Below, piece after piece: positions 33,301-45,300 of a stretch of DNA of 64,000 bases. The notes beneath the pieces are model-generated. The model saw only the letters and a program-made list of their open reading frames with translations, was not told where the DNA came from and searched no databases. A program made the position numbers and the translations under genes. This DNA is from Patiria miniata (taxonomy: Eukaryota; Echinodermata; Asteroidea; Valvatida; Asterinidae): contig NW_024037076.1 in assembly GCF_015706575.1 (NCBI RefSeq), forward strand, positions 15,132,898 to 15,196,897. The letters are read 5' to 3'. Numbering within the stretch: the first letter of the stretch is position 1; each line of letters begins with the position of its first letter.

Positions 33301-36300
33301 ACCAGAGGTGGACCTCATTCTTGCCTACATGTGTCGGTGAGATATCTCAGTGGACCATTTTCCAAATCTTGGGCAAGCTTTGCAAGCTTCGTCTCTGGCA
33401 TGTGTTGTCCTCAAGTCCACATTTAGAGCATAAATCAAGTCTATGCAAACTTGCACAATTGCAAGAAATGTACAGATATTTGTCAAAACACTTGGGTCTG
33501 TATCTTATTCCCTTTGATACTTCTGGGATATTGTTAGCATTCAGTTTCGTGCCAATACTCAGATCCGAAAGCCCAAATGCATAGTTCACTCTGTCTGATT
33601 CTCTGGTTGAATTACTACTTGATGGGTGGCATGGCTGGCTAGCAGTGTTGTAGTCGAGACCGGATAGTCCGAGACCAAGACCGAGACCTGAAGATTCGAG
33701 ACCGAGACCAGCCCCTTCAAGGCGGACCGAGACCGAGACCAATATGGTCCGAGACCGAGACCGAGACCGCTGATAATAAATAACAATAGTCGAAATAAAA
33801 AAAACAAGACACGTTATTATAGTTGAAAAATGTAACCTTTCTATTCACAAAGAATACAGACCAAATTTTGACCAGTGGCAATGTTTACAAATTGATACAT
33901 GACACCTTACTTGAGCAAAAAGTAGTTACACTTAAGAAATATGGGCTTTGACATGTTGTCTACACCCAATCGTGACAAAAGTAATAAGTTAAAGGTAGAT
34001 GTTTCATCTGTTATAGGAACTCGGATCCTAAACTCCACAGTCACCCCCTTGGTTTCAGCTATGACTTCTAACGGATATTTAAAGATGCAATTTTAATTTT
34101 ACATTGTGCCTCTTTTTTCCTAAAATAAATATAGGACTTAACTTCTAACAAGAATTGTGTACTTGATTTTAAAAAATGGGAGCTAGAAAATGTTGAATAA
34201 ATTTTTTAATTTTTGTCATAGAATGTGGACTTGTACATGTAGACCCACAAGTTGCGAGGTGGTAGCCAGAATGTGCCAGATATGGATTTTTAATTTTTTT
34301 CTGAACGGGATTTTTAATTTTTGAGGAATAATGGTAATTTAAAATGAGCAGCCAGATGTTTTAAATAACAACGGTACTGAACGAAGTGAACACAAAGTAA
34401 TCGATCGAGCTGTAAAAGCTACATATTGCCGGTCTCGACCCGAGACCAGCCAAAATATCGAGACCAAAGGGGACCGAGACCGAGACCAAGACCGAGACCA
34501 CAGCTTCCGAGACCGAGACCGAGACCAGCAAAAAGTGGTCTCGAGACCGGTCTCGAGACCAAGACCGGTCTCGAGACCTACAACACTGCTGGCTAGCGCG
34601 TAAAGTGCTCGCCTCTCACAGCTGTGGCCCTAGTTCATTCCCGGTTACAGGACCATATGTGAGTAGAGTTGTGTGTTGGTTCTCTCCTGTGCCTCGAGGA
34701 TTTTTCTCCGGGCCCTCTGGTTTCCCCCTCTGAAAAAAAGTTAAAAACTCTCGATCTGTGGCTGAGCTCCGTAGTCATATATGGGTCGTATGGCTGGCTG
34801 CCATAGGCGCCTTTAAATGCCTGCGGCTCGACCACGTTGCAGCCGCGTCCTTTGCAATTCAGCTTCTCAGCTGCAAGTAAGGATGATTAGCCTCCCAAAT
34901 TATTATTATCACTATTTAAACTTGAATGTAATTAAGTGACCCTTTTTTTATTAGACTCAGTAAAGGACTTGGTTACAACACAGGGTCTCTGGCTACATGT
35001 ATCTCCTGGCCCCAAATTCTCTACTATTTGTTCTGTTTGGCTTGTAATGGTTACAGAGAGCAAGAAGCCAACACAAAGCTCAAATGAACTTGAAGTTGTG
35101 ACTTGATAAATAAACATTGTACCTCACTTTGTACAGTTTCTTATGAAGGGATTTCGCCTGACACGGATTTTGGCGATACGAATTTATCATCATTTTTTAA
35201 CATAAAAAAAAAGCCTTTTAGACCCGATGTTACAACATGCAAGGAAATAAGTTAATATAAAAAGAGATAATGTAGGGCCTATGTTAATTCATAATCCACA
35301 GTAGGTATGCATTTGAGTTATGATTTGGTTTGATTCATGATTTGCATAAAGGAGTAAAAGCAAGAGTAAAAAAAGTTGTGACTTTTCCTTTGTAAGTACA
35401 CATCTTAGTAAAATAATGATCTACCTTTAACAAATTTTGATTGTTCACGAAGTAAATACCTGAAAACAGTTGTCATATTGTGGAAAAAAAAAAAAAACAA
35501 ATGAAAAAAAGAACGACTTAAACACAATGTTCAATGCATTCTACTCTTTGTGTGAACATTATGGACAAGCCCAACATAGCTTTTTATGATTGATAGTGTG
35601 GAAAGCCATTATAAGTTTATGAATCTAAAATTACGGTGAGTTTTGTGGAAATGACCCTAAAAGTCTTATCTTCCTTGCCCCCGTTAAACAACAAGAAATA
35701 GGAAATGCTTTCTGTATTTGTATTTGTAGCCATTGAGTGCCCAGAGTTATATGCCCCAGAGCATGGCTCGATACAGGGCAGACGATTCACATACAACTCT
35801 CAGGTTTACTTGGATTGTGAAGATGGTTACAAGCTGAGCGGAAGTGAGCAGAGGCGTTGTCAAGGCAACAAGACATGGAGCGGAGAAGAGACGATATGTC
35901 GAGGTGCGTGATATTTTACCCAGATACCCAGATACCCAATACAGTAAATGCATATGGAAACCCGGAACTAACACCCGTTTAGACTGTTCTCCAGAGTTGC
36001 CCTGAACCAAATACATTATACAAATAACGAATGTTTGTGAGTGCGATGGTAAGAATAATTTCATGAGGTGACAGATTGAATGTTCTATTCCACGAGGTGA
36101 AGCCGAGTGGAATAGAACATTCAATCTGTCACCGAATGAAATTATTCTTTCCATCGCACGAACGTAAAACATTCGTTATTTGTTTTATACAACACCTGAA
36201 TAAATTCTCGTCATTTGATTGGTAAATTATAAACTACAATTTGCTTTGATTTTAAAGATGTTGAACTACCCCATCACGAAAATGTTTGAACCCAACGCTG

Positions 36301-39300
36301 TAAGGCTGGCTCTTAGGAACAATACACGCTACGCTGAACGCGCACACCAGCATGCATTTTGCACGCAAATACCGCGTCATGGAACAAGCGCAAAGTGAAA
36401 CGGTATAACGCATGGGTATAACGCATGGTCGCACCGTGCATTATACCGAATAATAATATGTCACATGATCTACAATTCACCAATCAGATGACGGGGATTT
36501 ATTCAGGTGTTGTATAATTTGTATTATTAAGAGCAATTCTTTGAAAGTTGAACAAAGATATTTACTGGAGCGGGGTTTGAACCTACGACCTCCAGATTGC
36601 CGTTGTGGTGCTCTACCAACTGAGCTGTCCAGCCCCTATATTGGCGGTTCCCTAATTCGTCAATGTTTTGTTGCTAGCATTGTGACTTTGGGCGTGATTC
36701 TTGGCTACATGGCATAAACGAGTTTATGGCATCTGACTAGCATTCCTTGAACAAAGACAATGACAAACTGGGGAACTGCCAACATAGGGCTGGATAGCTC
36801 AGTTGGTAGATCACCGGAGCGGTAATTCAGTGGGGACAGTCTCAAACCCCACTCTAGTATACTTGGAAAAAAAAGTATAATGCACCTAGTCGTGAGCAAC
36901 TTGGATTGACCTTGGGATTTTGGTTCCAGACAAGCAGACTTTACGTATTGAATCTTCCATTGTATAGACTCTTGAGTTGTTCTGAATGACTGCAACGGTC
37001 CACCGTTTGACAGTCAAACATGTTTCATATACAGTGTTTTGTCGTTCGTGCTTATATTAAATCTTCAGAATGATTTAGTTTGGAACCAAAATCTCAACTT
37101 TTCCTCGGATCCGCCAATTTCCTTGTTTTTTACTTCACAGGAATGCCATTACAATTTAAAAAAAAACACTGTACAAAGTCTCGTGTGGTTTGGAATTTCC
37201 TCGTTTTTTTCTAAATTCCCAGTTGCATGCCTGCAGGTGTGGCTCAGAAATAGCTGTATCACTGTTAACAATTTTGTATTTGTGGTACTTGTAATGGATC
37301 ACAAGTCAATCACACGTAAGGTCACAAGTAACTGTAAATCACAAGTTAATTCAAAAGTCCAGGCACGAGTAAGATCCTACCAAGGAAGAGCTGTAACAAA
37401 GGGATGCCTTATTTGTCACAGTTCATGTGAATAGCTTAGTGAGTTGACTGTGGCCTGTGTGACTTGCTGTGAATTGACCCATTAACCCTAAAGGGGCCGG
37501 GGGGGGGGGCGGAATCCGCCCCCCCCCTCAACATTTTCCGCGATAGCCTCTAAAAAAATTTTTTTCGCGACCCGAGCTGTTATGACTTTTTAGCCCCGAG
37601 CTTTGCGCATCTTTTGATACCAAAAACATAAAAATCGGACCACGGGTTGGCCCGTAGCGAAAAATTTTCCGGCGCTACGCGCCGTGAAAACTGAATTTTC
37701 GCATATACGTCGTGTACACCGAGCAGAATTGCCATTCATACATATGAATAATTAATTAGCCATAATTCCAAAACCCTTTGACCTATAGTCATGAAATTTC
37801 TTGGGCATGTTCAGGAAGAGTTGCTCTATGCATGTGCTGAGTTTCAAAATTTTTCGTAACTCGATGGCCGAGATCTTAGGGGGGGGGCGGAATCCGCCCC
37901 CCCCCGGCTGAGAGATGGTCAAAATAACCCGGCCCCTTTAGGGTTAAGGACTTATGATCCATCACAATGCCTCAATTTCTACTCCAATGTTACGCACAGA
38001 AAAAGAATAATGTCACTGCAACTGTTCATTTCAGTCATCACTTGCCCACAGCCAGAGGCACCGCTCCATGGTTCCAAGATATCACCTCGGTACAACCTGG
38101 ATGCTATTGTTCGCTTCTCATGCAATCAGGGCTACACATTGATTGGGAGCCGGACTGCAAGGTGCACTGAAGAGGAGACCTGGTCCCAACCCACGCCAGA
38201 GTGTCAAGGTGATTAAGAAGTCAATTCTTTGATGTACACCCGGGACTCGGACTCGATGCTTTCTTGAGTCACTAATTCAGTGACTCGGACTCGGCGTCAG
38301 TCATGTCAAACATAGACTTGGATTCAGACACAGAATCGATAATTATGACTCCGACTTGACACCGATGACTTGTGACTGGCGAGTCACATGCGTACTCTTT
38401 ACCAACAACTATTTTGAAGAAGTGACTTGTGTATTTTGGTACATTGTTTTAATGTACTGTTTGTGCTTGACTAGACCGCAGTAGTCTGGATCGAGTCTAT
38501 TACGAGTCACTGATTTGGTGATGACTTGGACTGGACATGAGTTATTCCAAAAACTAGACTTTGATTCTGACTGAAAGTCAACAAATACGATTAAGACTTA
38601 ACTGAGGACTTGTGACTGGCAAGTCACATATTCTCTTGTATTTTGGTATGCTGCTCTATTGCATGCAATCGGAATGGTTGTTTTTGATATGTGTGCTTTA
38701 TTTGCGGAAATTAGAACTCTGGTATGAACTGCATGCTGGAATAGTAGAATAGTGGTTTGGGCATGACCACTCACACGAGCTTCAGGAAAAAAGTGTTTGG
38801 GATACATCTCTTGGGGTGAGCATTTATGATGTGATCAAGCACAGTAGAATTGAGCAAGTTTCATCTTCTCATAGGCACCTGCTGCACAATCATGAAGAGT
38901 CTGTCTAACACCTGATACCAACTGTCGATCCAGAGGACTAGTCACGCTGAACACAATTTATTTAGAGTGACACAAGTCCACCCGAATAGATTTTGGTTTC
39001 AGATGGGGTGCATGCTTTATGTACTAATTTCCCACTTTTTATGCAGGAGTTGTTTCAAATGATGCAACAGTTGATGTTCTGATGTAGTTGCACCTAAGTA
39101 TGTGGAATGTGAAACACTGGCTGCCAGTCATGCAATTGTGTGATGCTTGCTTTCTCAGCATTGACAGGGGACTTAGATATTACTTTCTTGACTATTTGTG
39201 ATGATTTCACATTTCTCTTTTTTTCAGCTGATTGCATTGTGCTGAGTACCCCTGAGCATGGCTCTTACTTGAGACGTTATACAGCTAATGAAGTGGTTGA

Positions 39301-42300
39301 GCATGGAACAGTAATAGAGGTAAATGCTACACATGTAATGAAAGTTGAGGTTTGTGTGTACTCCTACTTGGCGTGAAATTAAGAAAAATGAATTCATAAG
39401 CAAATTTGTGTACTGTGCAGTGTTGTAGTACTCGTACTCGGTACTCGTACTCGAGTACTACTCAAGTACTTTTTTTGGAGTACTCGTACCCGTACTCGTA
39501 CTCCAATGTCAAAGTACTCGTACTCGAAATGACAGTACTCGTACTCGGGCAGCAAAGTACTCGTACTTGAAATTATGGTACTCGTACTCGGGCAGCAAAG
39601 TACTCGTACTCAACATGTCGAAATTGTACTCGGGCAGCAAAGTACTCGTACTTGAAATGACGGTACTCGTACTCGGGCAGCAAAGTACTCGTACTTAAAA
39701 TGACGGTACTCGTACTTGGGCAGCAAAGTACTCATACTCGACATGTCAAAATTGTACTCGATCATCAAAGTACTCGTACTCGAAAAGCAGTATTGGAAAA
39801 CAAATATGGTATAGTTTGACTCACCACGGCCTCATTTTATTATCGATACTTTAAGTTGGAAATGGTTGATTGGCTTGCAGAGAAATCAAAGTCCCCTGAT
39901 TTTTCTCTGTGCACGTCCGGACAAACACATTTTACAGCTAGCCGTGAGTGGGTCTGTTTATCAGTCTGACTGGGCCTGGGCCAATTATGCACAATGAACC
40001 ATTTGCCGTATGGCCGTATTCGGAAATAGAAGTACTCGTACTCGTACTCGTACTCGGAATACAAGTTCTCGTACTTGTACTTGTACTCGGAAGTAAAGGT
40101 ACTCGTACTCAGAGACCTGAGCTTGTACTCGGAAGTACAAAGTACTCGTACTCGGTAGCCTAAGTACTCGGCAGTACTTGGTACTCGGAAAAAAGTACTT
40201 GACTACAACACTCGCACTATGGCAAGTATTTGTAGTACATTGTTTATAAAAGTTGCTTTCAACTCTGTCAAATATTTGGGAGTATTTTGAGAGTCAAATT
40301 CGCTCCTGCATTCTCATTCAACTAAAGTTTAAACTGTTATTCAGTTTGCTATAGAACATTTTGCTATGTACATGTGAATGTACATATTCTTGGTATGAAT
40401 GCTTTTTACATGTACTTCTGCGTTATTCAGTATACACAGAAAATACAGGGCGAGGCAAAATGAAAGTGACCAAATTGGAAAAACAATATTTAAAAAATAC
40501 GTGGCTCGCTCATATTCATTAAATAAAATTAAACACAGTATATTTTATTGACTAGTAACTGTGAAACTGTCACGTTATTCGCAAAATCCATTTCCAAGTT
40601 ACGTCTATTTTATATGAAGATCACAACATTCAGCTGTCCACCACTGATCATTTGCTGATTTACGAATGAGTAAAATACAATGAAACATTGACGTTTTCCC
40701 ACCTCAATGAAATGTAGGAGAACTTGCAAGGGAAAGCATGCCCAAATCGCCATTAATATTTCAGAAAAACATAGATGACTTGTTTTTTGTATGCAAAACA
40801 CACATTTTGACAGTAAAAATAATGTTGCAGTTGTGATTTAAATGATTAAAATCTTGTTTGTGTTTGAATGCTTGTGTGTAATCTGTAATTCTCACTCGGC
40901 TCAATAGCTTCCAATGGCAATCCATGGACAGCTATAAATATTGGTTCTTACATTGTATAACTTCTGATGACGTGGATCAATTTCATCAATCCGTTTTTGG
41001 AAATGAGTGGAAAAACATGCTCCTTTAAGGTATACTTCATTGGTGTTTCAAATTTGATTGCTTTTTAAGAAAACAAAAATCATTAATTCGGGTTTCTGTC
41101 TTTTTGACTCGCCCTGTAGTAGACAAAGAAAATATCGACACACGTCAAGGATGGACTGAAAACTTCACAAAAGCTTACCAGATTCACGATAAACACAAAC
41201 AGTGATGCAGATATCTATATATATATATTGATATAAGAGAGAGTTTAACTCGGCCTCCGAGACGATGTTTGCTCATGAAAGGATCCGAGACCGCGGGCTC
41301 CCGCGGCGCCAAAATCGTTCCACGTCCGTGGAAAAATACGGAGGGTGTCTTCCGCCGAGTCGGACACTTCGGGTCGTCCTGATTTTCCCGTACGGACCGG
41401 CGATCCTTTTCGTCTATTTTTCGTGACTGCATTTTGCGCAGGAATTTTCCGTCGTGTGCGCTTTCACGTTGACTGCCTGGCCGCCCCCCGTGCTGGCTTT
41501 TCTGCGAGTCTAGACTGTGCAAGGTCAGCGAGGTCAACGTAGGGGTTTCGTTTACGTGTTCTACTCGGCCGTTCTGCAAAAGCGTTCACTAAATTGTAGT
41601 ATGGGGTGACCTTGGTAAAATATTTTTTCTCCATGGTGCGTGGCCACCGAGTGCCCCTATTCTTTCATATGCTTCGCTTGCCGCCCCTGCGCCGAGTGCA
41701 ACGAATCCTCAGAAGGACTACACATTAAGTATGCCTTGCGCGGTCTGACCAATCGAAAGTCTACACTGCGTAGTATTTCCGGGCTATGCAAAACTGTCGA
41801 TGGCAACGCGTACTGCAGCCTGCTCCACACCCTGGAAACGAGGTTGGGTCTACGGTGCTCGCTATTTGCATGATTTGAAGCACAAGCATGTGAGTGACGT
41901 GTATAGTGCTCTGTTGCTTCCATCGTGTGTTAATACAGCTCCATGCTTCCACCAAGGCTGAGCGTTGTGAGTTCGCTGCCCGCCACATGTGTTGCGTTAT
42001 AATTTCGGGGGCCTGTCTGGGATCAACGAAGGATTGATGCATTGCTTCAAACATCGCGATCTTAAACGCAGTCACACAAAAAATCAACGAAAATGTGTCC
42101 GAACCGGCGGAAGACACCCTCCACATTTTTCCACGGACATGGAGCGATTTTGGCGTCGCGAAAGACCGCGGTCTCGGATCGTTTCAGGAGCAAACATTTC
42201 TCGGAGGCCGAGTAAAATTTGCTCTTATAATGGTTGACCCAAATTGAATAACAGTTGACTCGACAAGTTCCTCGCAGACAGTCTCGCAAATTGTAAGACG

Positions 42301-45300
42301 TTCACGTTTACGTTTGTTGAAGAGTCCAATATACTGAAACTTAATTATGACCTTCTTAATCAGCCTTCGCCAGTGTGTACTACGGCAAGCCTTTCAAGTA
42401 CGTTTTCTCACAAATGCCACTGCCTCACAAAATGCCAATTTAACAGACCAACGGGAACATTTACAGACTGTTGCCATGGTACATAATTATCATGGGCGTC
42501 AATCGGTGGGGGACGGGGAACCCCTCCTCCCCCCCCCCCCAAATTTTAAAGCGGTGGAGACTTTTTGGGTCCCCTCCCCCCCACTTTTCTTCCCCAAATA
42601 AAAATTGTAGCTACTACATGTATAATGATTCTATTACTCAGAATAGCTGATTCAATGACACCAAACTCGAAAATGATGTTTAAAAGATGATCTTTTGCTA
42701 AAAAAAAATTGTTTTAGTGGTCAGAAATTGCCTCAGATCGCATCACAGAAATTGCTTTTCTATAACTTTATGTCTTCTCAACTAAATCCCCCAATTACAT
42801 TCATCTCCCCACATTTTCATCCCCAACTCTGCGCCCTACCCGATCTGTGATCGGGTAAATCAACGAGGTATCGATGCATTGCTTCAAATATTGTGATCTT
42901 TGAACTATGTTGGGTTGGAATAACGAAGAGTGCATAAATAATAATATTGGCGGTTGTTGGCTGTTTGGCCTTGCTTATATTATGGTTGAACCATGCCAAC
43001 TTGAATAAAATAGTTAAATCGACTTTTTCCTCTCAGGTCTCGCAAATTGTAAGAAGTTCAAGTTTACGTTTGTTGAAGAGTCCAATACTGTACCTTCATA
43101 ATGACCTTCCTCCATGATTCAGACTATGTAATTTTATGGTAACACACTCAACTTTTCTATTGCAAATGCCACCTTCATGTTTTATTCCATTATGATTTAT
43201 TGTCACATTAACAAACACGACTGCCTCACAAAATGCAACAGACCAACGGGAAAATTTACAGACAGTTATACATGCCATGGTACATAATTATCATAGGCGC
43301 GGTGTCAATCGGTGGGGGACGGGGGACCCCCACCCCAACATTTAAAAGCGGGCACTGAATATCGTTTGGTTCCCTACCCCCACTTTTTCTTCCCCGAATA
43401 AAAATTGTAGCCTACTATGATATTCTTTTGCTCAGAACAGCTGATTCAATGACTCCAAACTCGAAAATGATGTTTAAAAGATGATCTTTTGTTTTACTAT
43501 ATCATACGTGGTCAGAAATTGCCTCAGATCGCGTCACCGTAAATTGCTTTTCTATAGCTACATGTCTTCTCAACTAAATCCCCCATTTACAGTTAACTCC
43601 CCACACTTTCAACCCCAACACAAATACGCCCTACCCGATCTATGATCGGGTAAATCATGTCAATATATATGGCTGTGCTAGACGTATCGTATCGTAAAAT
43701 ATCCACCATGGAAATTAAAACTAATCAGGATTTTTTTACAGGTTTCATTTTATTTTCTTTCAAAAGCTTTTATGAACTTATTCTTACATTACCATTGCAG
43801 ATTGTATGCAGTAGATGGTACAGCTTGAACAGTGATGAGGAATACACATGTACCAACGGACAGTGGTCGTTTGATGCAAAGTGTGTAGCAAGTAAGTTTG
43901 AAACGGTTTGTCATACATATTTATGAATCATAAATTTAGTATCCTCACTAACAAGGAAGCACATTTCAGGCCAATATTCAGGCTATAGCCTGAATTCATG
44001 CTTTTTCATGTTTTTGAAAACCAACTAAGCCATTCCATCCCTTCACAGGTTGGAAAAAATAGATCTCCGCGTAGCACGCATAGAAGAAGAAGAAAAAAGA
44101 AAGTTGCATGCAGTGCTCCATAGCAATCCCCATTCTAGCTCGATACATGTGTGTATGAATTGAAAGCTCGAAGTAGACAAACATGTACACATCATGTGTT
44201 GTATTGCAATGTGGTGGTGTATAGCAGTTGTTTTTTGCATGTCGGCCATCTTTTACATGTCAATTTTTTCTGGCATCCCTGATAAAACTCAGGGAATATA
44301 TTTTCATGGTGTGGCATCCAGATCCTAGTGTCCACATGAGTCCCCATCTCAGACTATTATAAGAGAAATACGAGACACTTGCCATCGTGTCACACACACA
44401 AACACCCAGTCGTGTTCACACCGTCGATCGTGGACGTCCTATTGTCCCTCTTTTGTTTGTACTAACTTTTCAGGAAGAGTTTCTTAGGTTTTGTCCACGG
44501 CCCCAATCGCGTACGTATGCTGGGAATGGTGGACGATATTGTTCTCTTTTGTTGTCTTGCATTTTTCGTCCACGGTTTGAATAGAACATGTGCTAGCACG
44601 TTGTTTATGGTGGATTTTCTTTTGTTCCTCTTCCCTTTTCCTTTGTTTGTACTCTTTTAAGCAACAGCTCTCATTAGTTTTGTACACGATTTTCAACCGA
44701 AGAGTCCTCAATTCGGTTTCTGTCCTCGATTCATCGATGATGTTGCACGTGTGTGCCCTCGATTTACGCCATAAACACGCACACCCACACTTAGCATTTG
44801 GGGTTTATGGGGTACCACTATTGTTCAACCCTAATTCCCTCCTTTTGTTCTCCTTTGTCCCCTTAGAAATCTCAGAATACATAGCGTTACGGCTATGGGG
44901 TACTACAATTTCTAAGGACAGACTTGCGGGGTACCATTATCCCTATTGTTGCCTTTGTTCCCGGTACCCCATAAGTGCCAATATGTAAGAGCACCCAAGT
45001 GTGTATTTGCCTGCAATCGGGGACCCCCTATTGTCCCTCTTTTGTTCATATTTGAACTTTTTAGGAAGACCTCCCATCATGCCCATATGTTTTGTACACG
45101 AATCCCAATTAGGGACCTCTGAGAATTGGGGACCCTATTGTCCTCTATTGTTCAACGTTCCCTATTGAATGCAGAAACAAACTCACCCACACACACACGT
45201 GTGTAAATGCCGGCAATCGTGGACGCCCCATTGTCCCTAATCCTCTTTCCTTTGTTTGTACTCTAACTTTTTAGCGACAGCTCTCATTGGTTTTGTACAC

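Larger units (their letters stand above)
30903..35729 (+). other. Introns between sushi 2 and sushi 5
   Basis: Intron sequence occupies 30903-32293, 32474-33162 and 33337-35729. They contain a TIR repeat (31077-31505), a tRNA-derived SINE head (31662-31733), and a SINE interrupted by an hAT-like element (33585-34905). The rest is AT-rich with no other exon. Confidence 0.5.
35904..39227 (+). other. Introns between sushi 5 and sushi 7
   Basis: Intron sequence occupies 35904-38034 and 38209-39227. They hold a hairpin repeat (36005-36195), two tRNA-like SINE heads (36563-36638 minus, 36787-36859 plus), a piggyBac-like element (37496-37943) and a decayed GACTCG-type array (38235-38610). Confidence 0.5.
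39320..43800 (+). other. Intron splitting sushi domain 7
   Basis: This 4.5 kb phase-0 intron contains the hexamer-array hAT-like element (39418-40213), a foldback segment (41244-42220) and a long imperfect duplication (42000-43655). No other exon was recognised. Confidence 0.5.

Noticed and set aside
36563..36638. Functional tRNA gene
   Set aside because: A and B boxes are present, but the acceptor stem does not pair and related heads occur nearby, so a SINE origin is more likely.
37492..37502. Interstitial telomeric repeat (TTAACCCTAAA)
   Set aside because: There is no tandem TTAGGG array. The word is the junction of a TTAA target site with a piggyBac-like terminus.
41184..41579. 131-codon minus-strand ORF in the GC-rich foldback segment
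   Set aside because: It overlaps an inverted-repeat arm, has no recognised domain, and its composition follows the GC-rich repeat.
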